Part shown: positions 50,837 to 59,072 of the stretch, in pieces | Numbering within the stretch: the stretch's first letter is position 1 | Layout: each line of letters starts with the position of its first letter | DNA from: Bosea sp. F3-2 | Lineage (GTDB): Bacteria; Pseudomonadota; Alphaproteobacteria; Rhizobiales; Beijerinckiaceae | Assembly (NCBI RefSeq): GCF_008253865.1 | Contig: NZ_CP042331.1 | Location: forward strand, 1,612,001 to 1,676,000 | Length of the DNA stretch: 64,000 nt | Direction: 5' to 3' | The notes under the pieces: model-generated | What the model saw: the letters and a program-made list of their open reading frames with translations, nothing else | The model's database searches: none | Told to the model about the DNA's origin: nothing | Translations under genes and position numbers: made by a program

Positions 50837-51592
50837 ATGACTCTGCAGGGACAGCACGCGCTGGTGACGGGAGGCGGACGCGGCATCGGCCGAGCCATCG
50901 CCACCGCGCTGACTCAGGCAGGGGCGCGGGTCAGCATCCTCGGCCGTGACGAGGCCGCGCTGCGGGACGCCGTCGCAGCCGGGGCCGCCGCCGATTTCGC
51001 CGCCTGCGATGTGCGTGACGAGATCTCGGTTTCGGCTGCCCTGGATCAACTTTCTCGAGAGCACGCCTTCGACATCGCGATCGCCAATGCCGGCGCGGTC
51101 GAGACCGGCCCGTTCATGCGCAGCGACAGCGAGCGCTTCCGCCGCATGGTCGAGATCAACCTGATCGGCACGGTCAACCTGTTCCATGCCGTGCTGCCCG
51201 ACATGCTGGAACGCCGTCGCGGCCGGCTGATCGCCATTGCCTCGACGGCCGGGCACCGCGGCTATGCTTACGTCAGCGCCTATGCGGCAGCGAAGCATGC
51301 CGTGATCGGGCTCACCCGGTCGCTGGCACTGGAAACGGCGCGCACCGGCGTCACCGTCAATGCCGTCTGCCCGGGCTACGCCGACACCGACATGGTCGCG
51401 AGCGGGCTCGACACCATCACAGCCAAGACCGGCAAGAGCCGCGAGCAGGCGCTGGCCGAAATGGTCAAGGACAATCCGCAAGGGCGCCTGATCGCGCCCG
51501 AGGAGGTCGCGGCCGCCGTCCTCTATCTCTGCGGTCCGGGCAGCGATGCGGTCACCGGCCAATCGCTTCTGATCAATGGCGGGGAGTTCTGA
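50837..51592 (+). CDS. Short-chain dehydrogenase/reductase of the aminobenzoyl-CoA cluster
   Basis: A 251-residue SDR with the cofactor motif TGGGRGIGRAIA (about 12-23), NAGAVETGPF near 87-96, and the catalytic Ser-Tyr-Lys set: Ser in IASTAGHRG, and YAYVSAYAAAKHAVIGL near 147-163 with Tyr and Lys. The first gene of the divergent operon, it probably oxidises or reduces a hydroxyacyl- or oxo-alicyclic-CoA intermediate. It fits the beta-oxidation-like series with the hydratase and acyl-CoA dehydrogenase that follow. GGAGG lies 11 nt before the start. It is followed by the MarR gene after 1 nt. Confidence 0.82.
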   Translation: MTLQGQHALVTGGGRGIGRAIATALTQAGARVSILGRDEAALRDAVAAGAAADFAACDVRDEISVSAALDQLSREHAFDIAIANAGAVETGPFMRSDSERFRRMVEINLIGTVNLFHAVLPDMLERRRGRLIAIASTAGHRGYAYVSAYAAAKHAVIGLTRSLALETARTGVTVNAVCPGYADTDMVASGLDTITAKTGKSREQALAEMVKDNPQGRLIAPEEVAAAVLYLCGPGSDAVTGQSLLINGGEF

Positions 51593-51593
51593 G

Positions 51594-52142
51594 ATGGAGA
51601 CGCCCTCCTCCACATTGATGCTCGACCGCGAGACCAAGGCGAGCGAACGCCCCGGCGACCACAAGGACGAGCTGCGCCTGTGGCTCAGGCTGCTGACCTG
51701 CTCGACGCTGATCGAGACCGAGATCCGCAACCGGCTGCGCGAGGAGTTCAAGACCACCCTGCCGCGCTTCGACCTGATGGCCCAGCTCGACAAGACCGCA
51801 GTCGGCATGACCGTCGGCGAGGTCTCGCAGCGATTGATGGTCTCGAACGGCAACGTCACCGCTGTCGTCGCCGGGCTCGTGACGGATGGGCTCGTCGACA
51901 AGCGCTCCGCGCCGCAGGACCGGCGCGTGCAGATCCTCACCCTGACGGCGCAGGGCCGCAAGGCCTTCCGGGCCATGGCCGAGCGCCATGAAGGCTGGAT
52001 CGCCGAGCTTTTCGCAGGGCTCGATCAGCCCGAGATCGGGCAGCTCTTCCGGCTGCTCGGAGAGACCAAGACCTCGCTGCATCGCGCCATCAATGGACGC
52101 CAGAACAGCGCGACCGGAGCGGCGGGAGGAGAGAACGGATGA
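51594..52142 (+). CDS. MarR family regulator of the aminobenzoyl-CoA cluster
   Basis: A 182-residue MarR protein with a winged helix: LRLWLRLLTCSTLIETEIRNRLREEF is the dimer helix, VSQRLMVSNGNVTAVVAGLVTDGLVDKRSAPQDRRVQILTLTAQG (about 78-122) the recognition helix and wing. Residue numbers are approximate. Related regulators of aromatic CoA pathways bind aryl-CoA thioesters and release their operators. It sits inside the operon it probably controls and ends with an ATGA overlap with the hydratase gene. The inverted repeats at 50642-50811 are likely targets. Confidence 0.85.
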   Translation: METPSSTLMLDRETKASERPGDHKDELRLWLRLLTCSTLIETEIRNRLREEFKTTLPRFDLMAQLDKTAVGMTVGEVSQRLMVSNGNVTAVVAGLVTDGLVDKRSAPQDRRVQILTLTAQGRKAFRAMAERHEGWIAELFAGLDQPEIGQLFRLLGETKTSLHRAINGRQNSATGAAGGENG

Positions 52143-52984
52143 GCCAGCAAATCAGCCGAGCCAACGCGACCCTTTTGCCGCTGAGCACCTTCCAACCGGT
52201 GCATTTCGCGCTTTCCGTCGCCGGCAAGGTCGCGACGGTGACGCTGAACCGGCCTGAGAAAAAGAATCCGCTGACCTTCGCAAGCTATCGTGAACTCACG
52301 GATTTCTTCCTCGCGGCGCAGAAAGAAGAAGCGGTCAAGGCGATCGTGGTAACCGGCGCCGGCGGCAATTTCTCCTCGGGCGGCGACGTCTTCGAGATCA
52401 TCGGTCCGCTCGTCGCGATGGAGACGAAGGACCTGCTCAAATTCACCCGGATGACGGGCGAGCTGGTCAAGGCGATGCGCGCCTGCCCGCAACCGATCGT
52501 CGCGGCGATCGATGGCGTCTGCGCCGGCGCCGGCGCCATCGTCGCCATGGCCTCCGACCTCAGGCTCGGCACGGCAGCTTCTAAGATCGCCTTCCTGTTC
52601 AACCGCGTCGGCCTCGCCGGCTGCGACATGGGCGCCTGTGCGATGCTGCCGCGCATTATCGGCCAGGGCCGCGCCGCCGAGCTGCTCTACACCGGCCGCG
52701 TGCTCAAGGGTGAGGAGGCGGAGCGTTGGGGCTTCCTCAACCGGCTCTGCACGTCTGAGGCCGTCCTGGCCGAAGCGCAGACGCTCGCGGCCGAGCTGGC
52801 GGACGGCCCCACCTTCGCCAACGCCATGACCAAGCGCATGCTCGAGATGGAATGGGCGATGTCGGTCGAAAGCGCGATCGAGGCCGAGGCCGTGGCACAG
52901 GCGCTGTGCATGCAGACCGAGGATTTCGCCCGCGCCTACCACGCCTTCGCCGAGAAGCGGAAACCGGTCTTCGAGGGCAACTGA
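52139..52984 (+). CDS. Enoyl-CoA hydratase/isomerase family protein
   Basis: A 281-residue crotonase-fold protein. VTLNRPEKKNPL opens the fold, GAGGNFSSGGDVFEIIG near 76-92 forms the oxyanion hole loop, and AAIDGVCAGAGAIVAMASDLRLGT near 121-144 the second part, with GLAGCDMGACAMLPRIIGQGRA near 160-181. It is translationally coupled to the MarR gene and 1 bp ahead of the acyl-CoA dehydrogenase gene. It probably hydrates or cleaves an alicyclic enoyl-CoA after the ring has been reduced; the exact step is not known from sequence. Confidence 0.85.
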   Translation: MSQQISRANATLLPLSTFQPVHFALSVAGKVATVTLNRPEKKNPLTFASYRELTDFFLAAQKEEAVKAIVVTGAGGNFSSGGDVFEIIGPLVAMETKDLLKFTRMTGELVKAMRACPQPIVAAIDGVCAGAGAIVAMASDLRLGTAASKIAFLFNRVGLAGCDMGACAMLPRIIGQGRAAELLYTGRVLKGEEAERWGFLNRLCTSEAVLAEAQTLAAELADGPTFANAMTKRMLEMEWAMSVESAIEAEAVAQALCMQTEDFARAYHAFAEKRKPVFEGN

Positions 52985-52985
52985 C

Positions 52986-54245
52986 ATGGGCAGCGCTCCT
53001 CGCCTCGGCCTCGACATCCTCGGCGACACGCTGGATTGGCCGTTCTTCGAGGAGCGCCACCGCGCCTTCGCGGCCGAACTCTCCGGCTGGGCCGATTCCT
53101 ACCTTTCCGACCTGCCCCACGATGATGTCGACGAGGCCTGCCGGGCACGCGTCGCGGCATTGGGTGCGGCAGGTTTCCTGAGAGCCGCCGTGCCGGCCGC
53201 CTATGGCGGGCTTTCCGACAGGCTCGACGTGCGCACCCTCTGCCTCGCCCGCGAGATCCTGGCCGCCCATGACGGGCTCGCCGATTTCGCCTTCGCCATG
53301 CAGGGGCTCGGCACCGGCTCGATCAGCATCGCAGGCTCCGAGGCGATGAAGCGGCGCATCCTGCCGGATGTCGCTGCGGGCAAGCGCATCGCCGCCTTCG
53401 CGCTGTCGGAGAAGGAGGCGGGTTCGGACGTCGCCGCCATGGCAACGACCGCGACGCCGGACGATAGCGGCCATGTCCGCATCGATGGCGAGAAGAGCTG
53501 GATCTCCAATGGCGGCATCGCCGACCACTACGTCGTCTTCGCCCGCACCGGCGAGGCGCCGGGTGCGCGCGGGCTTTCCGCCTTCCTGGTCGAGGCCGAT
53601 ACGCCCGGCCTGACCACGCTTGAGCGCATCGAGGTAATCGCGCCGCATCCGCTCGCGACGCTGCGCTTCGAAGGCTGCCGCGTGCCGCTCGATAACCGCA
53701 TCGGCGGGCCGGGCGACGGCTTCAAGGTCGCGATGGCGACGCTCGACATCTTCCGCTCGACGGTCGGCGCCGCCGCGCTCGGCTTCGCAAGACGGGCGCT
53801 GCACGAGACGCTGGGCCACGCCAATGGCCGCAAGCTCTTCGGCGGCACGCTCGGCGACCTCCAGCTCTCGCAGGCGGCGATCGCCGACAGCGCGGCTGAG
53901 GTGGATGCCGCAGCCCTCCTCGTCTACCGCGCCGCCTGGACCAAGGACCGCGGCGCTGCCCGCGTCACCCGTGAGGCCGCACTCGCCAAACTCGTCGCGA
54001 CGGAGAACGCCCAGAGCGTGATCGACCGGGCCGTCCAGATCCATGGCGGCCTCGGCGTCACCAAGGGCGTCAAGGTGGAGGAATTGTACCGGGAGATCAG
54101 GGCGCTGCGCATCTACGAGGGTGCCAGCGAGGTCCAGAAGGTCGTGATCGCGCGCGACCTGCTCAAAGCACATGCCGCTGGAGCACGCGCCGATCAGGTT
54201 GCAGCGCAACCTGATCGGATAACGCGTTCTCCATCAAATAATTAG
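52986..54245 (+). CDS. Acyl-CoA dehydrogenase with element-derived C terminus
   Basis: FAD-dependent dehydrogenase of 419 residues. FALSEKEAGSDVAAMATTA near 138-156 and GEKSWISNGGIADHYVVFARTG near 167-188 contact FAD and substrate. IHGGLGVTKGVKVEELYREIRALRIYEGASEVQK near 355-388 includes the family's catalytic-Glu region YEGASE. Family sequence ends near residue 397; the last 22 residues (from AGARADQ to the final Asn-Asn) are encoded by the start of a family D palindromic element at 54178. The catalytic core is intact, so activity is expected. It sits between the hydratase and ligase genes. Confidence 0.88.
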   Translation: MGSAPRLGLDILGDTLDWPFFEERHRAFAAELSGWADSYLSDLPHDDVDEACRARVAALGAAGFLRAAVPAAYGGLSDRLDVRTLCLAREILAAHDGLADFAFAMQGLGTGSISIAGSEAMKRRILPDVAAGKRIAAFALSEKEAGSDVAAMATTATPDDSGHVRIDGEKSWISNGGIADHYVVFARTGEAPGARGLSAFLVEADTPGLTTLERIEVIAPHPLATLRFEGCRVPLDNRIGGPGDGFKVAMATLDIFRSTVGAAALGFARRALHETLGHANGRKLFGGTLGDLQLSQAAIADSAAEVDAAALLVYRAAWTKDRGAARVTREAALAKLVATENAQSVIDRAVQIHGGLGVTKGVKVEELYREIRALRIYEGASEVQKVVIARDLLKAHAAGARADQVAAQPDRITRSPSNN

Positions 54246-54295
54246 AGACGGATTCACCGATCAGGTCGATCCGACCTGATCGGACCCGGCTCTAG
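54178..54295. repeat. Palindromic element family D, copy 2 (118 bp)
   Basis: Opposite orientation to 20131-20245: CTGGAGC start, GCTCTAG end, hairpins CCGATCAGGTTGC / GCAACCTGATCGG and CCGATCAGGTCG / CGACCTGATCGG. Compared with copy 1, both stems carry paired substitutions that keep base pairing. Its left 68 bp are coding (end of the acyl-CoA dehydrogenase). Confidence 0.9.
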
Positions 54296-54308
54296 GCAGG
54301 GGAACGAG

Positions 54309-55949
54309 ATGACAACAACCGGATTCGCGAGATCGGGGCATAAGGACAGCTTCGCACGGGACAACCTGCCGCCGAGCGAAAGCTGGCCCGATCTGAGACT
54401 TGAAGAGGCAGGGCTCGCCTATCCCGAGCGGCTGAACTGCGTCGCCGAGCTGCTGGACAGGCACATCACCGAAGGGCGCGGCGAGCGCACGGCCGTAATT
54501 GCCGCCGACCTGCACTGGAGCTATGCGGACCTCACTGACAAGGTGAACCGCATCGCCAATGTGCTGACCCGTGATCTCGGCATGGTCAGCGGCAACCGCG
54601 TGCTGCTGCGCGCCGGCAATACGCCGATGATGGTCGCTGCCTATCTCGCCGTCATCAAGGCCGGCGGCATCGCGGTCGCGACCATGCCGATGCTGCGGGC
54701 GGGCGAGCTCGCTTATCCGCTGCGCAAGGCCAAGATCGCGTTCGCGCTCTGCGACCACCGCCTCACCGCCGAGCTGGAAGCTGCAAAATCACAGGCGCCC
54801 GAGCTTGCCCGCATTGTCGCCTTCGGCTCTGCCGGCAGCGAGCTTGAAGGGCTGATGGCGCAGCCGGGCTACGAGCACTTCGAGGCCGCCGACACCGCCC
54901 GCGATGATGTCTGCCTGATCGCCTTCACTTCCGGCACCACCGGCGAGCCGAAGGGCACCATGCATTTCCACCAGGACATGCTGGCGATCTGCGACTGCTA
55001 CGGCGCGCGGGTGCTGAAGGCGTCGCCGGAGGACCGTTTCACCGGCTCGCCGCCGCTCGCCTTCACCTTCGGGCTCGGCGGGCTCGTGCTCTTCCCGATG
55101 CGGATTGGCGCGGCGATGGTGCTGCCCGAGAAGGCCGGACCGGCCGACCTAGTCGACGCGATCGAGCGCTACAAGGTCAGCGTCGTCTTCACGGCGCCGA
55201 CCGCCTACCGCGCCATCCTCGACAAGCTCGACGGACGCGACATCTCCTCGCTGCGCATCTGCGTCTCGGCCGGCGAGGCGCTGCCCAAGGCCACCTTTGA
55301 CGCCTGGCAGGCGCGTACGGGGCTGCCGCTGATGGACGGCATCGGAGCAACCGAAATGCTGCACATCTTCATCGGCGCGCCGCGCGAGGCGATCCGGCCG
55401 GGATCGACCGGGCTGCCGGTGCCGGGCTACGAGGCGAAGATCGTCAACGAGAACGGCAACGAAGTGCCGGACGGCACGCCCGGCAGGCTCGCCGTGCGCG
55501 GGCCGACCGGCTGCCGTTACCTCGCCGACCCCCGGCAGGCCAAATACGTCCTGAACGGCTGGAACATCACCGGCGACACCTATCTGCGCGATGCCGACGG
55601 TTACTTCTGGTACCAGGCGCGCTCGGACGACATGATCATCTCGGCCGGCTACAACATCGCCGGCCCCGAGGTGGAAGCCTGCCTGCTGACGCATGAGGCG
55701 GTGGCGGAATGCGGCGTCGTCGGCGCGCCCTGCCCCGATCGCGGCCAGATCGTGAAGGCCTATGTCGTGCTGCGCGAGGGCGTCACGGGCGATGCGGCGC
55801 TGGTCAAGGCGTTGCAGGAGCATGTGAAGGCCGGTATCGCGCCCTACAAATATCCGCGCGCCATCGAATTCGTCGACACCTTGCCGAAGACAGCGACCGG
55901 CAAGCTGCAACGCTTCGCCTTGCGCCAGATGGCGCAAGGCGGGGCGTAA
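54309..55949 (+). CDS. Aryl-CoA ligase, probably 2-aminobenzoate-CoA ligase
   Basis: AMP-forming ligase of the benzoate-CoA ligase group, 546 residues. The phosphate loop FTSGTTGEPKGTMHFH lies near 206-221, the adenylate motif DGIGATEMLHIFIG near 343-356, the hinge region WYQARSDDMIISAGYNIAGPEVE near 435-457, and the catalytic C-terminal Lys in PKTATGKLQR near 528-537. Beside a 2-aminobenzoyl-CoA monooxygenase/reductase-type gene, anthranilate is the most likely substrate; benzoate or salicylate remain possible. GGGGAAC precedes the start. A family D element lies just before it. Confidence 0.87.
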   Translation: MTTTGFARSGHKDSFARDNLPPSESWPDLRLEEAGLAYPERLNCVAELLDRHITEGRGERTAVIAADLHWSYADLTDKVNRIANVLTRDLGMVSGNRVLLRAGNTPMMVAAYLAVIKAGGIAVATMPMLRAGELAYPLRKAKIAFALCDHRLTAELEAAKSQAPELARIVAFGSAGSELEGLMAQPGYEHFEAADTARDDVCLIAFTSGTTGEPKGTMHFHQDMLAICDCYGARVLKASPEDRFTGSPPLAFTFGLGGLVLFPMRIGAAMVLPEKAGPADLVDAIERYKVSVVFTAPTAYRAILDKLDGRDISSLRICVSAGEALPKATFDAWQARTGLPLMDGIGATEMLHIFIGAPREAIRPGSTGLPVPGYEAKIVNENGNEVPDGTPGRLAVRGPTGCRYLADPRQAKYVLNGWNITGDTYLRDADGYFWYQARSDDMIISAGYNIAGPEVEACLLTHEAVAECGVVGAPCPDRGQIVKAYVVLREGVTGDAALVKALQEHVKAGIAPYKYPRAIEFVDTLPKTATGKLQRFALRQMAQGGA

Positions 55950-55993
55950 CTCCTTCCAACCACGAGCCGAATGGCCACTGACGGGGCAACACC

Positions 55994-56401
55994 ATGTCCA
56001 ACGCTTCATCCTCCCGCGCGATCCTGCCCGAGGGCTGGCCGCAACCCCGCGGCTATGCCAACGGCATGGTGGCGGAAGGCCGGGTGCTGATGACCGGCGG
56101 GCTCGTCGGCTGGGATGCGCAAGGTGTCTTCGCGCAGGGCTTCGTCGGCCAGCTCCGGCAGACGTTCATGAACATCAAGGCGGTCGTCGAGGCTGGCGGT
56201 GGCCGCGTCGAGGATATCGTGCGCCTGACCTGGTACGTCACCGACATCCAGAGCTACCGCGACAGCCTCCGGGAGATGGGGCCGGTCTATCGCGAGGTCT
56301 TCGGCCGGCATTTCCCGGCGATGGCGGTGGTCGCGGTCACCGCGCTGGTCGAGCCGGAAGCGTTGCTGGAGATCGAGGCGACGGCGGTGATCGCAGGCTG
56401 A
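55994..56401 (+). CDS. RidA family protein of the aminobenzoyl-CoA cluster
   Basis: A 135-residue YjgF/YER057c/UK114 protein: PEGWPQPRGYANGMVAEGRVLMTGGLVGWDAQGVF opens the fold, and VVEAGGGRVEDIVRLTWYVTDIQSYR near 62-87 contains the Arg that classical RidA enzymes use to bind carboxylates. RidA hydrolyses reactive enamines and imines. In this cluster the monooxygenase/reductase should give a 2-amino-alicyclic-ene-CoA, itself an enamine, so deamination by this protein is chemically sensible, but inferred. It is the last gene of the operon, followed by a family A element. Confidence 0.82.
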   Translation: MSNASSSRAILPEGWPQPRGYANGMVAEGRVLMTGGLVGWDAQGVFAQGFVGQLRQTFMNIKAVVEAGGGRVEDIVRLTWYVTDIQSYRDSLREMGPVYREVFGRHFPAMAVVAVTALVEPEALLEIEATAVIAG

Positions 56402-56414
56402 GCCCCTCGAGGAC

Positions 56415-56510
56415 GCGTCATGCTCGGGCTTGACCCGAGCACCTCTTCAACGAAGCCATCTTCCGCAAGAGATTCTCGGGTCGACGCCGTGCGCCGCCCG
56501 AGAATGACGG
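56415..56510. repeat. Palindromic element family A, copy 6
   Basis: GCGTCATGCTCGGGCTTGAC start and GCCCGAGAATGACGG end, with inner AGAGATTCTCGGGTC. It lies between the convergent RidA and cysN genes, 4 bp before the cysN stop. Confidence 0.8.
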
Positions 56511-56514
56511 CTAG

Positions 56515-58170
56515 CTAAATCCCCGCGCCGTCCTGCAAAGCCCCGGCCGGCTCCTTGCTCCAGAGCCGCATGTGGAGCGCCCGCAAGGCGGGACGCAGCA
56601 GGATGTCGCCGACGGCGAGCGCCAGAGACGCTGGCGCATTGCGGGTCAGCACGAAGGCGGCGGCGAAAAGGCCGGCCGTGCTCAGCACCCGCCAGCTCAC
56701 CGCCGCAAGCCAGGCGCGGCGATCAGGCGTGCCGCGCCGGCCGACAATGCGGATGACGTTACGCCGGAACCGGGCCGTCACGCCGCCTTCGCCGATCACA
56801 GCCTCATGCTCGGCGCCCCCGCCCGGCTGGACGAAGCCGAAGGCGACGGTCTCGTTGCTGATCCGATCGATCAGAATGAAGCCCCCGAGCTCGTGGCTTT
56901 CGGCATAGGGCAGCGAGACCAGCGGCCTGTCGAGCCGGAGCGTGACCAGGCCGATGCCGTTCATGCGTAGGGCTTGCGCCGGCAGCGGCCGAAAGCCCTC
57001 GATATCGATGCTGTGGTGCAAGGTCTCGACCGTGGCGCTGGCGCTTTGCGTCGCCATTTTCACCAGGAACTGACCACCCTCCAGCATGGCGCGCTCGCCC
57101 GTCCAGAGCAGTCGCGCCGTGAGCCCGCGGCTCACCGGCAGCGCGGTGTGCGCAGCGACTATGACGTCCCCGCGCGAGATGTCGATGTCGTCTTCGAGGG
57201 TCACGGTTGCGGCCTGCCCGGCGGCGATCTGGCTCGCCTCGCCGGCAGCACCGATCAGCCGGGCGATGCGGCTCGTGCGTCCGGAGGGCAGCGCTACAAC
57301 CGGATCGCCAACGCGGGCGCGGCCGGCGACGGGCGTGCCGGCATAACCGCGGAAATCGAGATCCGGGCGATTGACCCACTGCACCGGCAGGACGAAGCCT
57401 TCGCCGCTGGGTGCAGCGCGCGTGATCGCAATGCTTTCGAGATAGGGCAACAGCGCCGGGCCGTCATACCAGCCCATGAGCGAGGACGGCCGCATGACGT
57501 TCTCGCCGTCGCGCGCCGAGACCGGGATGAAGTTGATCGAGGCGAAGCCGAGGCTCTTCACCGCCGCGCGGTAATCGGCCGCGATCCGCTCGAAGACGGC
57601 CTCATCATAGCCGACAAGGTCCATCTTGTTGATCGCGACCACGACATGGCGGACGCCGACCAGCGAGACGATGAAGGAGTGACGGCGCGTCTGCGGCAGC
57701 AGGCCCTTGCGGGCATCGACCAGGATGATGGCGAGATCGGCAGTGGAGGCGCCGGTCGCCATGTTGCGGGTGTACTGCTCGTGTCCGGGCGTATCGGCGA
57801 CGATGAAGCTGCGCTTGTCGGTGGCGAAATAGCGATAGGCCACGTCGATGGTGATGCCCTGCTCGCGCTCGGCCGAGAGGCCGTCGACCAGCAGGGCGAA
57901 ATCGGGCGCCGCGCCTTGCGTGCCGAATTTGCGGGAATCGCTGTCGAGCGCGCTGAGCTGGTCGTCGAAGACCGCCCCGGCCTCGTAGAGCATGCGGCCG
58001 ATCAGCGTCGACTTGCCGTCATCCACCGAGCCGCAGGTGATGAAGCGCAGCAGCGAATGCTGGCCGGTTTCGGCTGCGCCCGGCGTATCGTTGGCGGGGA
58101 GAAGATTCTGGGCCGGTTTCGGCACCTTCAGGTTCTTTTTGGCCAGGTTCCTGGCGATGGCGAAGCCCAT
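56515..58170 (-). CDS. cysN: Sulfate adenylyltransferase GTPase subunit with C-terminal DUF2061 domain
   Basis: GTPase subunit of ATP sulfurylase, which with CysD makes APS from sulfate. The 551-residue protein has Walker A GSVDDGKST (47-55), DTPGH (126-130) and NKMD (181-184), then two beta-barrel domains to about residue 470. Instead of the APS kinase of CysNC fusions, residues about 485-540 form two hydrophobic segments (WRVLSTAGLFAAAFVLT and SLALAVGDILLRPALRALHMRLW) that resemble DUF2061. This would tether the enzyme to the membrane. Its start overlaps the cysD stop by 1 nt. A separate cysC may exist elsewhere. Confidence 0.93.
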   Translation of the reverse strand: MGFAIARNLAKKNLKVPKPAQNLLPANDTPGAAETGQHSLLRFITCGSVDDGKSTLIGRMLYEAGAVFDDQLSALDSDSRKFGTQGAAPDFALLVDGLSAEREQGITIDVAYRYFATDKRSFIVADTPGHEQYTRNMATGASTADLAIILVDARKGLLPQTRRHSFIVSLVGVRHVVVAINKMDLVGYDEAVFERIAADYRAAVKSLGFASINFIPVSARDGENVMRPSSLMGWYDGPALLPYLESIAITRAAPSGEGFVLPVQWVNRPDLDFRGYAGTPVAGRARVGDPVVALPSGRTSRIARLIGAAGEASQIAAGQAATVTLEDDIDISRGDVIVAAHTALPVSRGLTARLLWTGERAMLEGGQFLVKMATQSASATVETLHHSIDIEGFRPLPAQALRMNGIGLVTLRLDRPLVSLPYAESHELGGFILIDRISNETVAFGFVQPGGGAEHEAVIGEGGVTARFRRNVIRIVGRRGTPDRRAWLAAVSWRVLSTAGLFAAAFVLTRNAPASLALAVGDILLRPALRALHMRLWSKEPAGALQDGAGI

Positions 58171-59072
58171 CAGAAATAGCCTTCCTGCTTCTTCTGCTCC
58201 ATCGAGCCCGAGCCGTCATGGTCGATGACGCGGCCCTGCCGCTCGGAGGACCGGGACGAGCGCATCTCGGCGATGATGTCGGTCAGACTCGCAGCCTCGC
58301 TTTCGACCGCGCCGGTCAGGGGGTAGCAGCCGAGGGTGCGGAAGCGGACCATGCGGGTCTCGACCACCTCGCCGGGGCGCAATTTCATGCGTTCGTCGTC
58401 GCGCATGATCCAGGCACCATCGCGCTCCACGACCGGGCGCGGCGCGGCAAAGTAGAGCGGCACGACAGGGATGTTCTCCAGCGCGATGTAGTCCCAGATG
58501 TCGCGCTCGGTCCAATTGGAGAGCGGGAAGACCCGGAAACTCTCGCCGCGATGCTTGCGCGTGTTGAAAAGCTGCCAGGGCTCGGGGCGCTGGTTCTTCG
58601 GGTCCCAGCGATGCTCAGGGCTCCGCAACGAGAAGACACGTTCCTTGGCCCGGCTCTTCTCCTCGTCGCGGCGGGCACCGCCAAAGGCCGCATCGAATTT
58701 GTGCAGGTCGAGCGCCTGCTTCAGCCCCTGCGTCTTCATCACGTCGGTGTGGATGCGCGATCCCGAGGCGAAGGGGCCGATGCCGGCCTCGACGCCCTCC
58801 CGGTTGACATGGACGATCAGGTCGAGCCCGAGGCGCGCCGCCGTCTCGTCGCGGAAAGCGATCATGTCCCGGAACTTCCAGGTCGTATCGACATGGAGCA
58901 GCGGGAAAGGCGGCTTGGCCGGATAGAACGCCTTCATCGCCAGATGCAGCAGGACGGCGGAATCCTTGCCGATCGAATAGAGCAGCACCGGCTTGTCGCA
59001 GGTCGCCGCCACCTCGCGGATGATGAAGATGGCTTCCGCCTCGAGCTTCTGGAGATGGCTGAGCTGGATCAT
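58170..59072 (-). CDS. cysD: Sulfate adenylyltransferase subunit 2
   Basis: Catalytic subunit of ATP sulfurylase. The 300-residue protein starts LSHLQKLEAEAIFIIREVAA. The N-type ATP pyrophosphatase loop is YSIGKDSAVLLHLA near 32-45, HVDTTWKFRDM lies near 60-70, and AFGGARRDEEKSRAKERVFSLR near 128-149. MRSSRSSERQGRVIDHD and the C-terminal KKQEGYF are standard. The start at 59072 overlaps the cysH stop (ATGA), so cysH-cysD-cysN are translationally coupled. The longer frame to 59168 overlaps cysH and was not used. Confidence 0.97.
   Translation of the reverse strand: MIQLSHLQKLEAEAIFIIREVAATCDKPVLLYSIGKDSAVLLHLAMKAFYPAKPPFPLLHVDTTWKFRDMIAFRDETAARLGLDLIVHVNREGVEAGIGPFASGSRIHTDVMKTQGLKQALDLHKFDAAFGGARRDEEKSRAKERVFSLRSPEHRWDPKNQRPEPWQLFNTRKHRGESFRVFPLSNWTERDIWDYIALENIPVVPLYFAAPRPVVERDGAWIMRDDERMKLRPGEVVETRMVRFRTLGCYPLTGAVESEAASLTDIIAEMRSSRSSERQGRVIDHDGSGSMEQKKQEGYF

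Noticed and set aside
56515..58170. cysN considered as a CysN/CysC fusion
   Set aside because: No APS kinase P-loop follows the GTPase part; the C-terminal region is two hydrophobic segments.
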